A stretch of 24,480 nt of DNA from Betaproteobacteria bacterium (GCA_007280315.1 QYQC01000090.1:1-24480), one strand, 5' to 3'; counted from the first letter of the stretch, positions 6,088 to 14,868 are shown. A program made the numbers and translations. The notes: generated from the letters alone by a model not told the origin.

Positions 6088-7127
6088 ACCCGGCTTCCCG
6101 CTTCGTACCAGCCTTTGCTCGCATTCACCACCTTGACCACCAGAAGCATCACCGGCACCTCAATCAGCACGCCGACCACGGTGGCGAGCGCGGCGCCGGA
6201 TTCGAAGCCGAACAGGCTGATGGCCGCGGCCACCGCCAACTCAAAGAAATTCGACGCGCCGATCAGCGCCGAGGGGCAGGCCACACTATGCTTTTCTCCC
6301 AGCGCCCGGTTAGCCAGATATGCGAGCGAGGAGTTGAAAAACACCTGGATCAGAATGGGCACGGCCAGCAGCGCGATGATGAGCGGCTGCTTGATGATCG
6401 CGTCGCCCTGGAAGGCAAACAGCAATACCAGCGTGAGCAGCAAGGCGGCGACCGACCAGGGCTGGATTTTCGCCATCGCAGCATCGAACGTGGCCTGTCC
6501 CCGCGCGAGCAGCTGCTTACGGATTATCTGCGCGAGGACCACCGGGATGACGATATAAAGGACAACCGAGGTGAACAGTGTCGCCCAGGGGACGGTAATG
6601 GAGGAGATGCCGAGCAATAGTCCCACGATGGGCGCGAAGGCGAAAATCATGATGCTGTCGTTCAGCGCAACCTGGGACAGCGTGAAGTAAGGATCGCCGT
6701 TGGTCAGCCGGCTCCACACGAACACCATCGCGGTGCAAGGCGCGGCGGCAAGCAGGATCAGCCCGGCGATGTAGCTGTCTATTTGTTCCGCCGGCAACAT
6801 CGGCGCGAACACGCCACGGATAAAGAACCATGCCAGAAATGCCATCGAGAAAGGTTTCACCAGCCAGTTGATCGCCAGCGTCACGCCGATGCCCTTGAGG
6901 TGAGCCTTGACCTGGTGCAGCGCGCCGAAATCGATCTTCAACAGCATCGGAATGATCATCACCCAGATCAACAAGCCCACCGGCAGATTGACCCTGGCGA
7001 CTTCCATTGCGCCGATCGCCTGGAACACACCGGGCAGACCCTGGCCGAGAGCAATCCCGATGACGATGCAGATCGCGACCCAGGCGGTGAGGTAGCGCTC
7101 GAACAGGTTCAGCGGCTGCGCTGGCAT
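6084..7127 (-). CDS. acr3: ACR3-family arsenite efflux transporter
   Basis: A 347-residue inner-membrane protein with about ten hydrophobic segments, the normal length for bacterial ACR3. The diagnostic block AAPCTAMVFVWSRLTNG with TLSQVALND contains Cys131, the conserved cysteine needed for arsenite transport. A second conserved block, SALIGASNFFELAVA, lies in the ninth segment. It extrudes As(III), using the proton motive force, after ArsC has reduced arsenate. It follows arsC by 31 bases and overlaps the sigma gene start, so arsC, acr3 and sigZ form one unit. No arsR is present in the window. The product is usually named Acr3 or, loosely, ArsB; it is not homologous to the E. coli ArsB. Confidence 0.93.
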   Translation of the reverse strand: MPAQPLNLFERYLTAWVAICIVIGIALGQGLPGVFQAIGAMEVARVNLPVGLLIWVMIIPMLLKIDFGALHQVKAHLKGIGVTLAINWLVKPFSMAFLAWFFIRGVFAPMLPAEQIDSYIAGLILLAAAPCTAMVFVWSRLTNGDPYFTLSQVALNDSIMIFAFAPIVGLLLGISSITVPWATLFTSVVLYIVIPVVLAQIIRKQLLARGQATFDAAMAKIQPWSVAALLLTLVLLFAFQGDAIIKQPLIIALLAVPILIQVFFNSSLAYLANRALGEKHSVACPSALIGASNFFELAVAAAISLFGFESGAALATVVGVLIEVPVMLLVVKVVNASKGWYEAGSRV

Positions 7128-7158
7128 GCTTGCTCACCCGCAACTGTTGGATCTGCGC

Positions 7159-7638
7159 TCACGGCAGAAGCGTGCCGACGCGGTCAAGTTCGGCTTTCAA
7201 GCGCGCGCGGTCTCGCTCAAGATCGGCTAACGGCAGCGCCAGAAACGCCTCGATGCGCGTGCGCAGGATGCGGTATGCTCGGTCAAACGCAGCGTCGATC
7301 TGCGCATCGGTACCGGTGGCGTGCGCCGGGTCGTCGACACCCCAGTGGGTGCGCAGCACTGGCCCAAGATACGCTGGGCAAGTCTCGCCGGCGGCGCTGG
7401 CGCAGACGGTGACGACGATATCCGGGGACGCAGGCAGATTCTCCCAGGACTTGCTGTGCAGACCTTCGGTGGCGATACCCTCGCGCGCCAGCAAAGCCAG
7501 CGAGCGTGGATGCACCTGCCCGGCCGGATGGCTGCCGGCGCTCATGGCACACCAGTCAGCAGGCCCGAGATGATTGAACGTAGCTTCGGCCAGGATCGAC
7601 CGGCAGGAATTGCCGGTACAAAGAAACAGTACGTTCAT
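7159..7638 (-). CDS. arsC: Arsenate reductase, low-molecular-weight phosphatase type
   Basis: A 159-residue cytoplasmic enzyme reducing arsenate to arsenite. The phosphatase-type P-loop CTGNSCRS is at 7-14, with nucleophile Cys7. The redox cysteines follow at Cys79 and Cys87 in VCASAAGETCP, supplying the intramolecular disulfide relay used by the thioredoxin-coupled class. ATG 7638 is preferred because GAAG lies seven bases upstream; an ATG at 7644 would add two residues. The C-terminal helix is rich in Arg and Glu. It is the first ars gene, 31 bases ahead of acr3 and about 38 bases after the toxin stop. No separate promoter is obvious. Confidence 0.93.
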   Translation of the reverse strand: MNVLFLCTGNSCRSILAEATFNHLGPADWCAMSAGSHPAGQVHPRSLALLAREGIATEGLHSKSWENLPASPDIVVTVCASAAGETCPAYLGPVLRTHWGVDDPAHATGTDAQIDAAFDRAYRILRTRIEAFLALPLADLERDRARLKAELDRVGTLLP

Positions 7639-7676
7639 GCCCATGCTTCAAGTATGCCATAGCGGGCAGCGACCTA

Positions 7677-7970
7677 TCAGTCACGATACCCGACCTCGCG
7701 CTGATGCCGGATGCGCAACAGCCGGACCATGTCCCGCACGGGGTCGAAGCGGTAGAGCGCGAGACAGCCGGAAGCGCCGCGCAAAATCACCAGTTCGCGT
7801 AACTCGGCCTCAACGCGGCGGCCTATGAGTGGATGGTCGGCGAGAATCTCGATCGCAGCGGTCACACACGCCAGAACAGCGGAGGCCGACTCCGGCGCCT
7901 GCTCCAGCAGAAACCCGGTGAGGCGCTCCAGATCGGCGAGCGCCTCGGCCGCGTAGATTACTTGCGCCAC
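7677..7970 (-). CDS. RelE/ParE family toxin of a type II toxin-antitoxin pair
   Basis: A 97-residue protein with the ParE/RelE fold pattern: MAQVIYAAEALADLERLTGFL at the start, the helix region DHPLIGRRVEAELRELVI, then LALYRFDPVRDMVRLLRIRHQRE, which matches the usual C-terminal strand with RIRHQRE. The family acts as mRNA interferase (RelE) or gyrase inhibitor (ParE); which one applies here is not clear, though the DHPLIGR block is more common in the ParE-like branch. Its start overlaps the antitoxin end by 13 bases, the usual coupled arrangement. Confidence 0.85.
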   Translation of the reverse strand: MAQVIYAAEALADLERLTGFLLEQAPESASAVLACVTAAIEILADHPLIGRRVEAELRELVILRGASGCLALYRFDPVRDMVRLLRIRHQREVGYRD

Positions 7971-8248
7971 TTGACCGGGCTCGGCCGTTTCGCCCGTTTG
8001 CCGCGCACCTTGGCCGCAACGTATGCGTGCACATCCTGCATCGCGTAGCCGACGCCGCTCTCCTGCATGGCGACATCCGCGCGCGCGGCGTCATCGAGAA
8101 ATGTGCGATAGCGCTTGGCCGCCGCGACGTGTTCGGCCAGAGCGCGCACCATCACTGCATGGGTGGTCTCGCCCGAACGCCGGGCAAGCTTTTCCAGTTC
8201 AACCTTGAGGGTCGACGGCAATTTTATGCTGGTAGCGCTGGTGGCCAT
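7958..8248 (-). CDS. Ribbon-helix-helix antitoxin
   Basis: A 96-residue protein. The N-terminal strand SIKLPSTLKVELEKLARRSGETTHAVMVRALAEHV is a typical RHH/CopG-type DNA-binding domain (about 7-42). It is followed by a charged segment and a basic C-terminus (KVRGKRAKRPSPVKWRK) that would contact the toxin. It precedes and overlaps the RelE/ParE toxin gene, so it should neutralise the toxin and repress the pair's promoter. An inverted repeat 17 bases upstream of the start is a candidate operator. Confidence 0.82.
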   Translation of the reverse strand: MATSATSIKLPSTLKVELEKLARRSGETTHAVMVRALAEHVAAAKRYRTFLDDAARADVAMQESGVGYAMQDVHAYVAAKVRGKRAKRPSPVKWRK

Positions 8249-8264
8249 GGCTTGCTTCCTTGAG

Positions 8265-8282
8265 GTAGTCAGATTGTACTAC
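8265..8282 (-). promoter_or_regulatory. Candidate operator/-10 region of the toxin-antitoxin pair
   Basis: GTAGT-N8-ACTAC forms an inverted repeat just upstream of the antitoxin ATG. On the minus strand it encloses TACAAT (8273-8278), a good -10 hexamer; no strong -35 was found at 16-18 bases. A -10 element inside an RHH-type operator would suit autorepression. Confidence 0.45.
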
Positions 8283-8330
8283 ATCAATTCGATGCTTCTC
8301 CGCCAGCGCTGCCCGGTTCGGCACTCAGAG

Positions 8331-8371
8331 AGGAAAAGCCTGAAGAAGCGCATGGATAGCGCGTCTTCAGG
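8331..8371 (-). terminator. Rho-independent terminator after the Nudix gene
   Basis: On the minus strand a 13-bp stem with one mismatch (CCTGAAGACGCGC, seven-base loop, GCGCTTCTTCAGG) is followed by CTTTTCCT. It begins 17 bases after the Nudix stop codon. It should end the transcript carrying pyrF and the Nudix gene, and perhaps the whole nuo operon, and insulate the toxin-antitoxin pair downstream. Confidence 0.7.
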
Positions 8372-8387
8372 TATACGGCCGCGAAAG

Positions 8388-8963
8388 CTAGGCCAAAGCC
8401 GGCCCGGTCTCCCACTCGCCGCGCAGCAACTTCTCCAGCCACAGCGCGCCCATCACCGTCTTCACGTCGCTGATTTCACCGGTGCGCACCAGCTCGAGCA
8501 ACGCTGCGGGCGAAAGCTGCAGCACTTCGAGGAATTCGCCGTCGTCGAGCTGGCTGCCGCGGTGCTCGAGGCCGCGCGCGAGATAAACCAGGATGCGTTC
8601 GGTGGAATAGGCCACCGTCGGGTGAATGGTGGTGAGAAAAAACCATTCGCGCGCGACGTAGCCGGTTTCTTCCAGGAGTTCGCGCCGGCCGGTGGCGAGC
8701 GGCTCTTCGCCCGGATCGATTTTCCCGGCCGGAAATTCGATGCAGTGGCGCCGCATGACATAACGGTACTGGCGTTCCATCACCAGTTCGCCCGAGTCGA
8801 GCAGCGGGATGATCATCACCGCGCCGTTGTGCTCGACGTACTCGCGTGTCGCCGCCTTGCCGTCCGGCAGCCTGACGGCGTCGAGCTTTACCTGCAGCAG
8901 CCTGCCCTGGAACACGGTTTTGCTGTCGGTTTCGTGCTCTGTGAAATCGGCCTGTTTGGTCAC
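8388..8963 (-). CDS. Nudix hydrolase, ADP-ribose pyrophosphatase-like
   Basis: A 191-residue hydrolase. The Nudix box is complete at about 80-102 (G80, E86, then RELLEETGY at 94-102, with catalytic Glu98 and Glu99). The preceding EFPAGKIDPGE is typical of the NudF/ADP-ribose pyrophosphatase branch, which cleaves ADP-ribose to AMP and ribose 5-phosphate. The start is GTG 8963, overlapping the pyrF stop as GTGA; the open frame further upstream is only the shadow of pyrF. Coupling to pyrF suggests a shared nucleotide-metabolism transcript. Exact substrate is not certain. Confidence 0.88.
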   Translation of the reverse strand: MTKQADFTEHETDSKTVFQGRLLQVKLDAVRLPDGKAATREYVEHNGAVMIIPLLDSGELVMERQYRYVMRRHCIEFPAGKIDPGEEPLATGRRELLEETGYVAREWFFLTTIHPTVAYSTERILVYLARGLEHRGSQLDDGEFLEVLQLSPAALLELVRTGEISDVKTVMGALWLEKLLRGEWETGPALA

Positions 8964-9781
8964 GATTGCTTTCGGCACTGGTTGATCTCGTCGCGCAGTT
9001 TCAGCGCCGCCGCCCTGGCCGCCTGTGCGTAATCGTCGCCGCCGCCCGCATAGAGCACCGCACGCGAACTGCTGATGATGAGCCCGGTCCCATCCGCGGT
9101 CGCGCCGTTCGCCAGCACCGCGGCCACGTCCCCGCCCTGCGCGCCGACCCCGGGCACCAGGATCGGCATGTCGCCGACGATGGCGCGTATCTGGCGCAAT
9201 TCCTGCGGATAAGTCGCCCCCACGACCAGCAGCACGTTGGCATTCGCGTTCCAGTCGCGCGCCGCCATTTCTGCGATGCGTTGGTACAGCTTCCTGCCGC
9301 CGCTTTCCAGATCCTGCACCTCGCGCGCGCCGGGGTTGGAGGTCCGGCACAGCACGATCACGCCCTTGTCGGCAAAGTCGAGGAACGGTTTCAGCGAATC
9401 GAACCCCAGGTACGGATTCACCGTCACGGCGTCGGCGTGGTAGCGCTCGAACGCTTCGCGCGCGTACATCCCGGCCGTACTGCCTATATCGCCGCGCTTG
9501 GCGTCCAGAATCACCGGTATCTCCGGGTGGTGCTGCCGGATGTGGGCAATGGTCATTTCGAGCTCGGCTTCGGCGCGAGCGGCCGCGTAGTAGGCTATCT
9601 GCGGCTTGAACGCGCATACCAGGTCGGCGGTGGCGTCGACGATGGCCCGGCCGAACTCGAAAATGGGATGAGCCGAAGTGGCAAGTAGCCGGGGAAATCG
9701 CGCGGGATCGGGATCCAGGCCCACGCATAACAACGACTGTTGCGCTGCCCAAGCCCGCCTGAGACGGTCAATGAATTTCAT
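8960..9781 (-). CDS. pyrF: Orotidine 5'-phosphate decarboxylase
   Basis: A 273-residue enzyme of the longer (type 2) OMP decarboxylase class, catalysing the last step of UMP synthesis. The start has LCVGLDPDP, and the catalytic Lys/Asp cluster is DAKRGDIG at 93-100. The phosphate-binding region follows at VPGVGAQGGD and ISSSRAVLYAG. ATG 9781 (MKFIDRL) is the usual family start; an ATG at 9790 would add three residues. It follows nuoN after about 100 bases and overlaps the Nudix gene by four bases. Confidence 0.95.
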   Translation of the reverse strand: MKFIDRLRRAWAAQQSLLCVGLDPDPARFPRLLATSAHPIFEFGRAIVDATADLVCAFKPQIAYYAAARAEAELEMTIAHIRQHHPEIPVILDAKRGDIGSTAGMYAREAFERYHADAVTVNPYLGFDSLKPFLDFADKGVIVLCRTSNPGAREVQDLESGGRKLYQRIAEMAARDWNANANVLLVVGATYPQELRQIRAIVGDMPILVPGVGAQGGDVAAVLANGATADGTGLIISSSRAVLYAGGGDDYAQAARAAALKLRDEINQCRKQS

Positions 9782-9884
9782 CGCCCGCATCTTCGCACAA
9801 AGCCGCGGCGCATGGGGCGGACCGGATCGATCGATTCAACTGCAATGAAGGCGGCGCGTGGCGCAAGCAGGCCGGCGCCCGGGC

Positions 9885-11359
9885 TCACAGGGCCTTAATC
9901 GAGAAGTAACACAGCGCCATCAGCGACTGCGGCATGATGCCCAGCGCCAGCACCGCCAGGCCGTTGATCGAAATCAGCACGCTCATGTCGAGGCTGGGCG
10001 CTATCGGTGTGGTGTCGACCGGCTCGTCGAAGTACATCAGTTTCACGATGCGCAGGTAATAAAACGCACCGATGAGTGAAAACAGCACCGCCACCACCGC
10101 CAGCCAGGTCATGTTTGCCGCCAGCAGCGGCTGCAGCACCGACAGTTTGGCGTAGAAGCCGACCGTCGGGGGCACGCCGGCGAGCGAGAACATCAACAGC
10201 AGCATGATGAAGGCGAACCACGGGCTGCGCGTGTTAAGCCCCTTGAAGTCCTCCAGGTTTTCGGCTTCGAAGCCGGCGCGCGACAGGAGCAGCACCATGC
10301 CGAAGCTGCCCAGAGTGGTGAGCACATAGACCACGACGTAGAACATGGCCGCGCTGTAGGCGTCGGCCGCGTTGAGCCAGTTGCCGTTGACCACGCCGGC
10401 CAGCAGGCCGAGCAGCATGAACCCCATGTGCGAGATGGTCGAATAGGCGAGCATGCGCTTGATGTTGGTCTGCGCAATCGCGGCAAGGTTGCCCACTGCC
10501 ATGGACAGCACCGCCAGAATCACCAGCATCTGCTGCCAGTCCACCGCCAGATCGAGCAGCCCCATGACCAGGAGGCGCATTGCCATGGCAAACGCGGCCA
10601 GCTTGGGCGCCGAGCCGATGATCAGGGTCATGGCGGTGGGCGCGCCGTGATAGACGTCCGGAATCCACATATGGAACGGCACCACACCGAGCTTGAATGC
10701 CATCCCCGACACCAGGAACACCAGGCCGAAGGTGAGCACGATCTTGTTCGGATTCGCGGTGGCGATCGCCTTCGCCACCTGGGAAATATCGAGGGTTCCG
10801 GTGGCGCCATAGATCATCGACATGCCATAGAGCAGCAAGCCCGAGGCGAGCGCGCCCAGCACAAAATATTTCATCGCCGCCTCGGTCGCGCGGGCCGAAT
10901 CGCGATCGAGCGCCACCAGTGCGTAGAGCGATAGCGACAGCAACTCCAGGCCGAGGTACAGGGTGAGGAAGTGATTGGCCGATATCATCACCAGTATGCC
11001 CATCAGCGCGAACAGCAGCAGGGCGAAAAACTCGCCTTTCCACAATCCGCGGTCGGTGAGGTAGGCGCGCGAATAGACCAGCGTCGTGCACACGGCGATA
11101 TATGCGGCGAACTTCAGCACCCCGCCCATGGTGTCGGCGACGAACATGTTGTTGAAGGTATAGGTGACCAGGCCCTGGGTGAGAATGGCGACGTCGACGT
11201 AAGCACGGCGCAGCCGAGCAGCGTCAGCTGCGTCATCACGTAGGTCACGTAGCGCAGCTTCTGCGGCAGGAACAGGTCCACCACCAGGATGGACGAGACC
11301 ATGATCAGCAGAAAGATCTCGGGGTAGGCCGGCAGCAGATTGGGCATGGTGAAGTTCAT
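9885..11359 (-). CDS. nuoN: NADH-quinone oxidoreductase subunit N, apparent frameshift
   Basis: A membrane-arm proton-pumping subunit of complex I with many hydrophobic segments. The N-terminus MNFTMPNLLPAYPEIFLLIMV starts at 11359 and stays in frame to LTLLGCAVL. The rest (YVDVAILTQGLVTYTFNNM..., then MFVADTMGGVLKF to the TGA at 9885) is in another frame. The switch falls at about 11,190-11,210, in a tandem ACGTCG repeat. Adding one base would give 491 residues, normal for NuoN. The remaining sequence is well conserved (e.g. FKLGVVPFHMWIPDVYHGAP), so a sequencing/assembly error or a very recent mutation is more likely than an old pseudogene. The start is 13 bases after the nuoM stop. Confidence 0.85.
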
Positions 11360-11372
11360 CGGTTCCGTGGCC

Positions 11373-12851
11373 TCACAGCTTGCTCTGCGCGAGGTGCTGC
11401 AGCAGCGCGTCGACCGAGGCGTGCATCACCTCGGTAAACGGCTGCGGATACAGGCCCATGCCGAGCACGGCGAGCGCGAGCAGCGCCAGCACCAGGAATT
11501 CGCGCGCGCCGATGTCCTGCAGTTTCGCCACGCGCTCGTTCGCCACGGCGCCGAAAATCACCCGCTTGTACATCCACAGGGTGTAGGCCGCACCGAAAAT
11601 GAGGGTGGTCGCAGCAAGAAAGCCGATCCAGAAATTGTGCTTCAGCGCGCCCATGATTACCATGAATTCGCCGACGAAGCCGCTGGTCGCGGGAAGCCCG
11701 CTGTTGGCCAGGGCGAACAGCATCATCAGCGAGGCGAACTTGGGCATGGTATTGACCACGCCGCCGTAGTCGGCAATGTTGCGGCTGTGCATGCGGTCGT
11801 ACATCACACCCACGCACAGGAACATGGCGGCCGAGACGAAACCGTGCGACACCATCTGCACCAGAGCGCCTTCGACGCCGTAGGCGTTGAAAATGAAGAA
11901 ACCGAGAGTGACGAAGCCCATGTGCGCAATCGAGGAATAGGCGATCAGTTTTTTCATGTCGGTCTGCGCGATCGCCACCAGGCCGATGTAGACCACTGCG
12001 ATCAGGGACAGCGTGATCATGAATCCGGCGAGCGCATGGCTCGCGTCGGGCAGTACCGGCAGCGAAAAACGGATGAAGCCGTAGGCGCCGAGCTTGAGCA
12101 GGATCGCCGCCAGCACCGCGGAGCCGCCGGTGGGCGCTTCGACGTGGGCATCGGGCAGCCAGGTGTGCACCGGCCACATCGGCACTTTCACCGCGAAGGC
12201 GAGGAAGAAGGCGACGAACAGCAGCAGCTGCGGAATCATTGCCAGCGGCAGCTTGTGCCAGTCGAGGATGGAGAAGCTGCCGCCCGACTTGTCGTAGAGG
12301 TAGAGGAATGCGACCAGCATCAAGAGGGACCCGAGCAGGGTGTAGAGGAAGAACTTAACCGCAGCATAAACGCGGTTGGGTCCGCCCCAGACCCCGATCA
12401 CCAGGTACATCGGAATCAGCGTCGCCTCGAAGAACACGTAGAACAGCATCGCATCGAGCGCGGCGAATACCCCGTTCAGCAGCCCCGACATGATGAGAAA
12501 CGCCGCCATGTACTGCGCCACTCGCCGCTTGATCGACTCCCAGCCGGCGAGCACCACCAGTACGGTGATGAAGCTGTTCAGCAGAATGAACAGCACCGAA
12601 ATGCCGTCCACGCCGAGGTTGTAGCGAATGTTGAAGCGCGGTATCCAGGGTGTGAGTTCGACAAACTGCATCGCGCTCGTCTGCGTGTTGAATCCGGTGT
12701 ACAGCGGCAGACTCACCGCCAGGCCGGCGAGCGCGCCGATCAGCGAAATCTGGCGCACCTGCGCCGCGTGGCGGTCGCTGAACACCAGCACCGCGAGTCC
12801 GAACAGGATCGGAATCCAGATGGTGAGACTGAGCCAGGGGGCGGAGGTCAT
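11373..12851 (-). CDS. nuoM: NADH-quinone oxidoreductase subunit M
   Basis: A 492-residue antiporter-like membrane subunit of complex I. Key proton-path residues are present: Glu142 in FYVFFEATLIPMYL and Lys222 in FAVKVPMWPVHTWLPDAH, followed by EAPTGGSAVLAAILLKLGAYG. About 14 hydrophobic segments are visible, as expected. It starts ten bases after the nuoL stop with AGGGGA upstream of the ATG. Confidence 0.96.
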   Translation of the reverse strand: MTSAPWLSLTIWIPILFGLAVLVFSDRHAAQVRQISLIGALAGLAVSLPLYTGFNTQTSAMQFVELTPWIPRFNIRYNLGVDGISVLFILLNSFITVLVVLAGWESIKRRVAQYMAAFLIMSGLLNGVFAALDAMLFYVFFEATLIPMYLVIGVWGGPNRVYAAVKFFLYTLLGSLLMLVAFLYLYDKSGGSFSILDWHKLPLAMIPQLLLFVAFFLAFAVKVPMWPVHTWLPDAHVEAPTGGSAVLAAILLKLGAYGFIRFSLPVLPDASHALAGFMITLSLIAVVYIGLVAIAQTDMKKLIAYSSIAHMGFVTLGFFIFNAYGVEGALVQMVSHGFVSAAMFLCVGVMYDRMHSRNIADYGGVVNTMPKFASLMMLFALANSGLPATSGFVGEFMVIMGALKHNFWIGFLAATTLIFGAAYTLWMYKRVIFGAVANERVAKLQDIGAREFLVLALLALAVLGMGLYPQPFTEVMHASVDALLQHLAQSKL

Positions 12852-12861
12852 TACATGTCCC

Positions 12862-14868
12862 CTAGGCGTGGCCGAACCACAAGGTCAGCAGTACGAATAC
12901 GCCGATGATCATGGAAAAGGCGTAGTGATAGATGTAGCCGGACTGGGCGAGGCGCACCACACCGGCGATCCAGCCGACGACGCGCGCCGTGCCGTTGACG
13001 AAGAAGCCGTCGATGATGGCCACGTCGCCGATCTTCCACAAACCGCCGCCGATTGCGCGCACACCGCCGGCGAAGAACCAATCGTTGAAGCGGTCGAAGC
13101 CGTACTTTTCCATCAGGATGTTGACGATGAAGCTGAACTTCTGGCGCAACACGCCGGGGAGATCCGGCTTCACGATATACAGATACCAGGCGGTCAACGC
13201 GCCGGAGAGCGCGAACCAGAACGGCACGGTGGTGACCGCGTGCAGCATCATACCGACCACACCGTGGAATTCATGCGCCATTTCCGCGAGACCTTCGTGT
13301 TCCGGCGCTATAAAGATGGCGGAGCCGAAATAACCGCCGTAAAGAATCGTGCCTATGAACCAGCCGGCAGCTACCGACGGAATTGCGAGCAGGATCAGCG
13401 GAACGGTCACCACTGCCGGGGTTTCGTGCGGCGCATGGCTGTGACCATTCTCGTCGTGCGCGGCGGCGTGGCCATCGTGCCCGTGAGCGTGCGCATGCGC
13501 GCCGAAGCGCTCCTTGCCGTGGAAGGTGTAAAAGATAAGGCGGAAGGAATACAAACCGCCGACGAACACGCCCATCAGCACCATCAGATAGGCGAAACCG
13601 GCGCCAGGGGTATGCGACATGTGCACCGCTTCGATGATCGAATCCTTGGAGAAGAAGCCGGCGAACGGCGGCAGTCCGGCGTTGGCTAAAGCGCCGATCA
13701 GCATGGTGAGATAGGTGATCGGCATGTACTTGCGCAGCCCGCCCATTTTGCGCATGTCCTGCTCGTGATGCAGCGCGATGATCACCGAGCCCGCGCCGAG
13801 GAACAGCACCGCTTTGAAGAAGGCATGGGTCATGAGGTGGAACATGCCGACCGAGTAGGCCGATGCGCCCAGCGCCACCGTCATATAGCCCAGCTGCGAC
13901 AGGGTCGAATACGCGATCACGCGCTTGATGTCGTATTGCACCACCGCGATCAGCGCCATGAAGAACGCGGTAATGCCGCCGATCACCAGCACGAAGGACA
14001 GCGCCGCCTCGGACAACTCGAACAGCGGCGACATGCGCGACACCATGAAAATGCCGGCGGTCACCATGGTCGCCGCATGAATCAGGGCCGAGATCGGCGT
14101 CGGGCCTTCCATCGAATCGGGCAGCCAGACATGCAGGGGAAACTGCGCCGACTTGCCCATCGCGCCGATGAACAGACAAATGCAGATCACCGAAATCAGC
14201 AGCCAGGGCGAGCCCGGGATGATCTCGATGCTGGTGTTGACCATCGCCGGAGCCTGCGAGAACACGCTGGCGTAATCGAGCGTGCCGAAGGTGGCCAGCA
14301 CCAGGCCGATGCCGAGCAGGAAACCGAAATCGCCGACGCGGTTCACCAGGAATGCCTTCAGATTGGCGTAGATCGCCGTCGGGCGGGTATACCAGAAACC
14401 GATCAGCAGGTAGGACACCACGCCCACCGCTTCCCAGCCGAAGAACAGCTGCACGAAGTTGTTGGACATCACCAGCATCAGCATGGAGAAGGTGAACAGC
14501 GAAATATAGGAGAAGAAACGCTGATAGCCCGGATCGTCCGCCATGTAACCGATGGTGTAGATATGCACCATGAGCGAGACGAAGGTCACCACCACCATCA
14601 TCAGCACCGACAGGCGGTCGATCAGGAATCCGATCTCGAAGCGCGTCGCGCCCGAGGTCAGCCAGGTATACACGCTGCCGTTGTAGATATTGCCGTTCTG
14701 CACATCGAGGAATATCGCCACCGAAGCGACGAACGCTATCGTCACCCCGATGATGGTCACCCAATGCGCGCCCGCGCGGCCGATGGCGCGGCCGGCAAGG
14801 CCGGCAATCAGCGCGCCGGCGAGGGGCGCCAGCGGCACCAGCAGGTAGAGTTGCTGCATCGATGTCAT
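12862..14868 (-). CDS. nuoL: NADH-quinone oxidoreductase subunit L
   Basis: The largest antiporter-like subunit, about 668 residues from ATG 14868 (MTSMQQLYLLVPLAP). Starts at 14898 and 14859 are also in frame, and none has a strong ribosome-binding site. Conserved motifs include LFFGWEAVGVVSYLLIGFW (Glu146), GKSAQFPLHVWLPDSMEGPTP (Lys239), HAATMVTAGIF and LPPFAGFFSKDSI. A long C-terminal amphipathic helix and last membrane segment follow, spanning the membrane arm in known structures. A histidine-rich loop of nine His in 24 residues sits at about 458-481 before the final membrane segments. A 95-base gap separates it from nuoK, the widest junction in the J-N part. Confidence 0.95.
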   Translation of the reverse strand: MTSMQQLYLLVPLAPLAGALIAGLAGRAIGRAGAHWVTIIGVTIAFVASVAIFLDVQNGNIYNGSVYTWLTSGATRFEIGFLIDRLSVLMMVVVTFVSLMVHIYTIGYMADDPGYQRFFSYISLFTFSMLMLVMSNNFVQLFFGWEAVGVVSYLLIGFWYTRPTAIYANLKAFLVNRVGDFGFLLGIGLVLATFGTLDYASVFSQAPAMVNTSIEIIPGSPWLLISVICICLFIGAMGKSAQFPLHVWLPDSMEGPTPISALIHAATMVTAGIFMVSRMSPLFELSEAALSFVLVIGGITAFFMALIAVVQYDIKRVIAYSTLSQLGYMTVALGASAYSVGMFHLMTHAFFKAVLFLGAGSVIIALHHEQDMRKMGGLRKYMPITYLTMLIGALANAGLPPFAGFFSKDSIIEAVHMSHTPGAGFAYLMVLMGVFVGGLYSFRLIFYTFHGKERFGAHAHAHGHDGHAAAHDENGHSHAPHETPAVVTVPLILLAIPSVAAGWFIGTILYGGYFGSAIFIAPEHEGLAEMAHEFHGVVGMMLHAVTTVPFWFALSGALTAWYLYIVKPDLPGVLRQKFSFIVNILMEKYGFDRFNDWFFAGGVRAIGGGLWKIGDVAIIDGFFVNGTARVVGWIAGVVRLAQSGYIYHYAFSMIIGVFVLLTLWFGHA

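Noticed and set aside
11190..11210. Programmed frameshift in nuoN
   Set aside because: No slippery heptamer or downstream stimulatory structure was seen, and programmed frameshifting is not known for this gene; a plain indel or sequence error is simpler.
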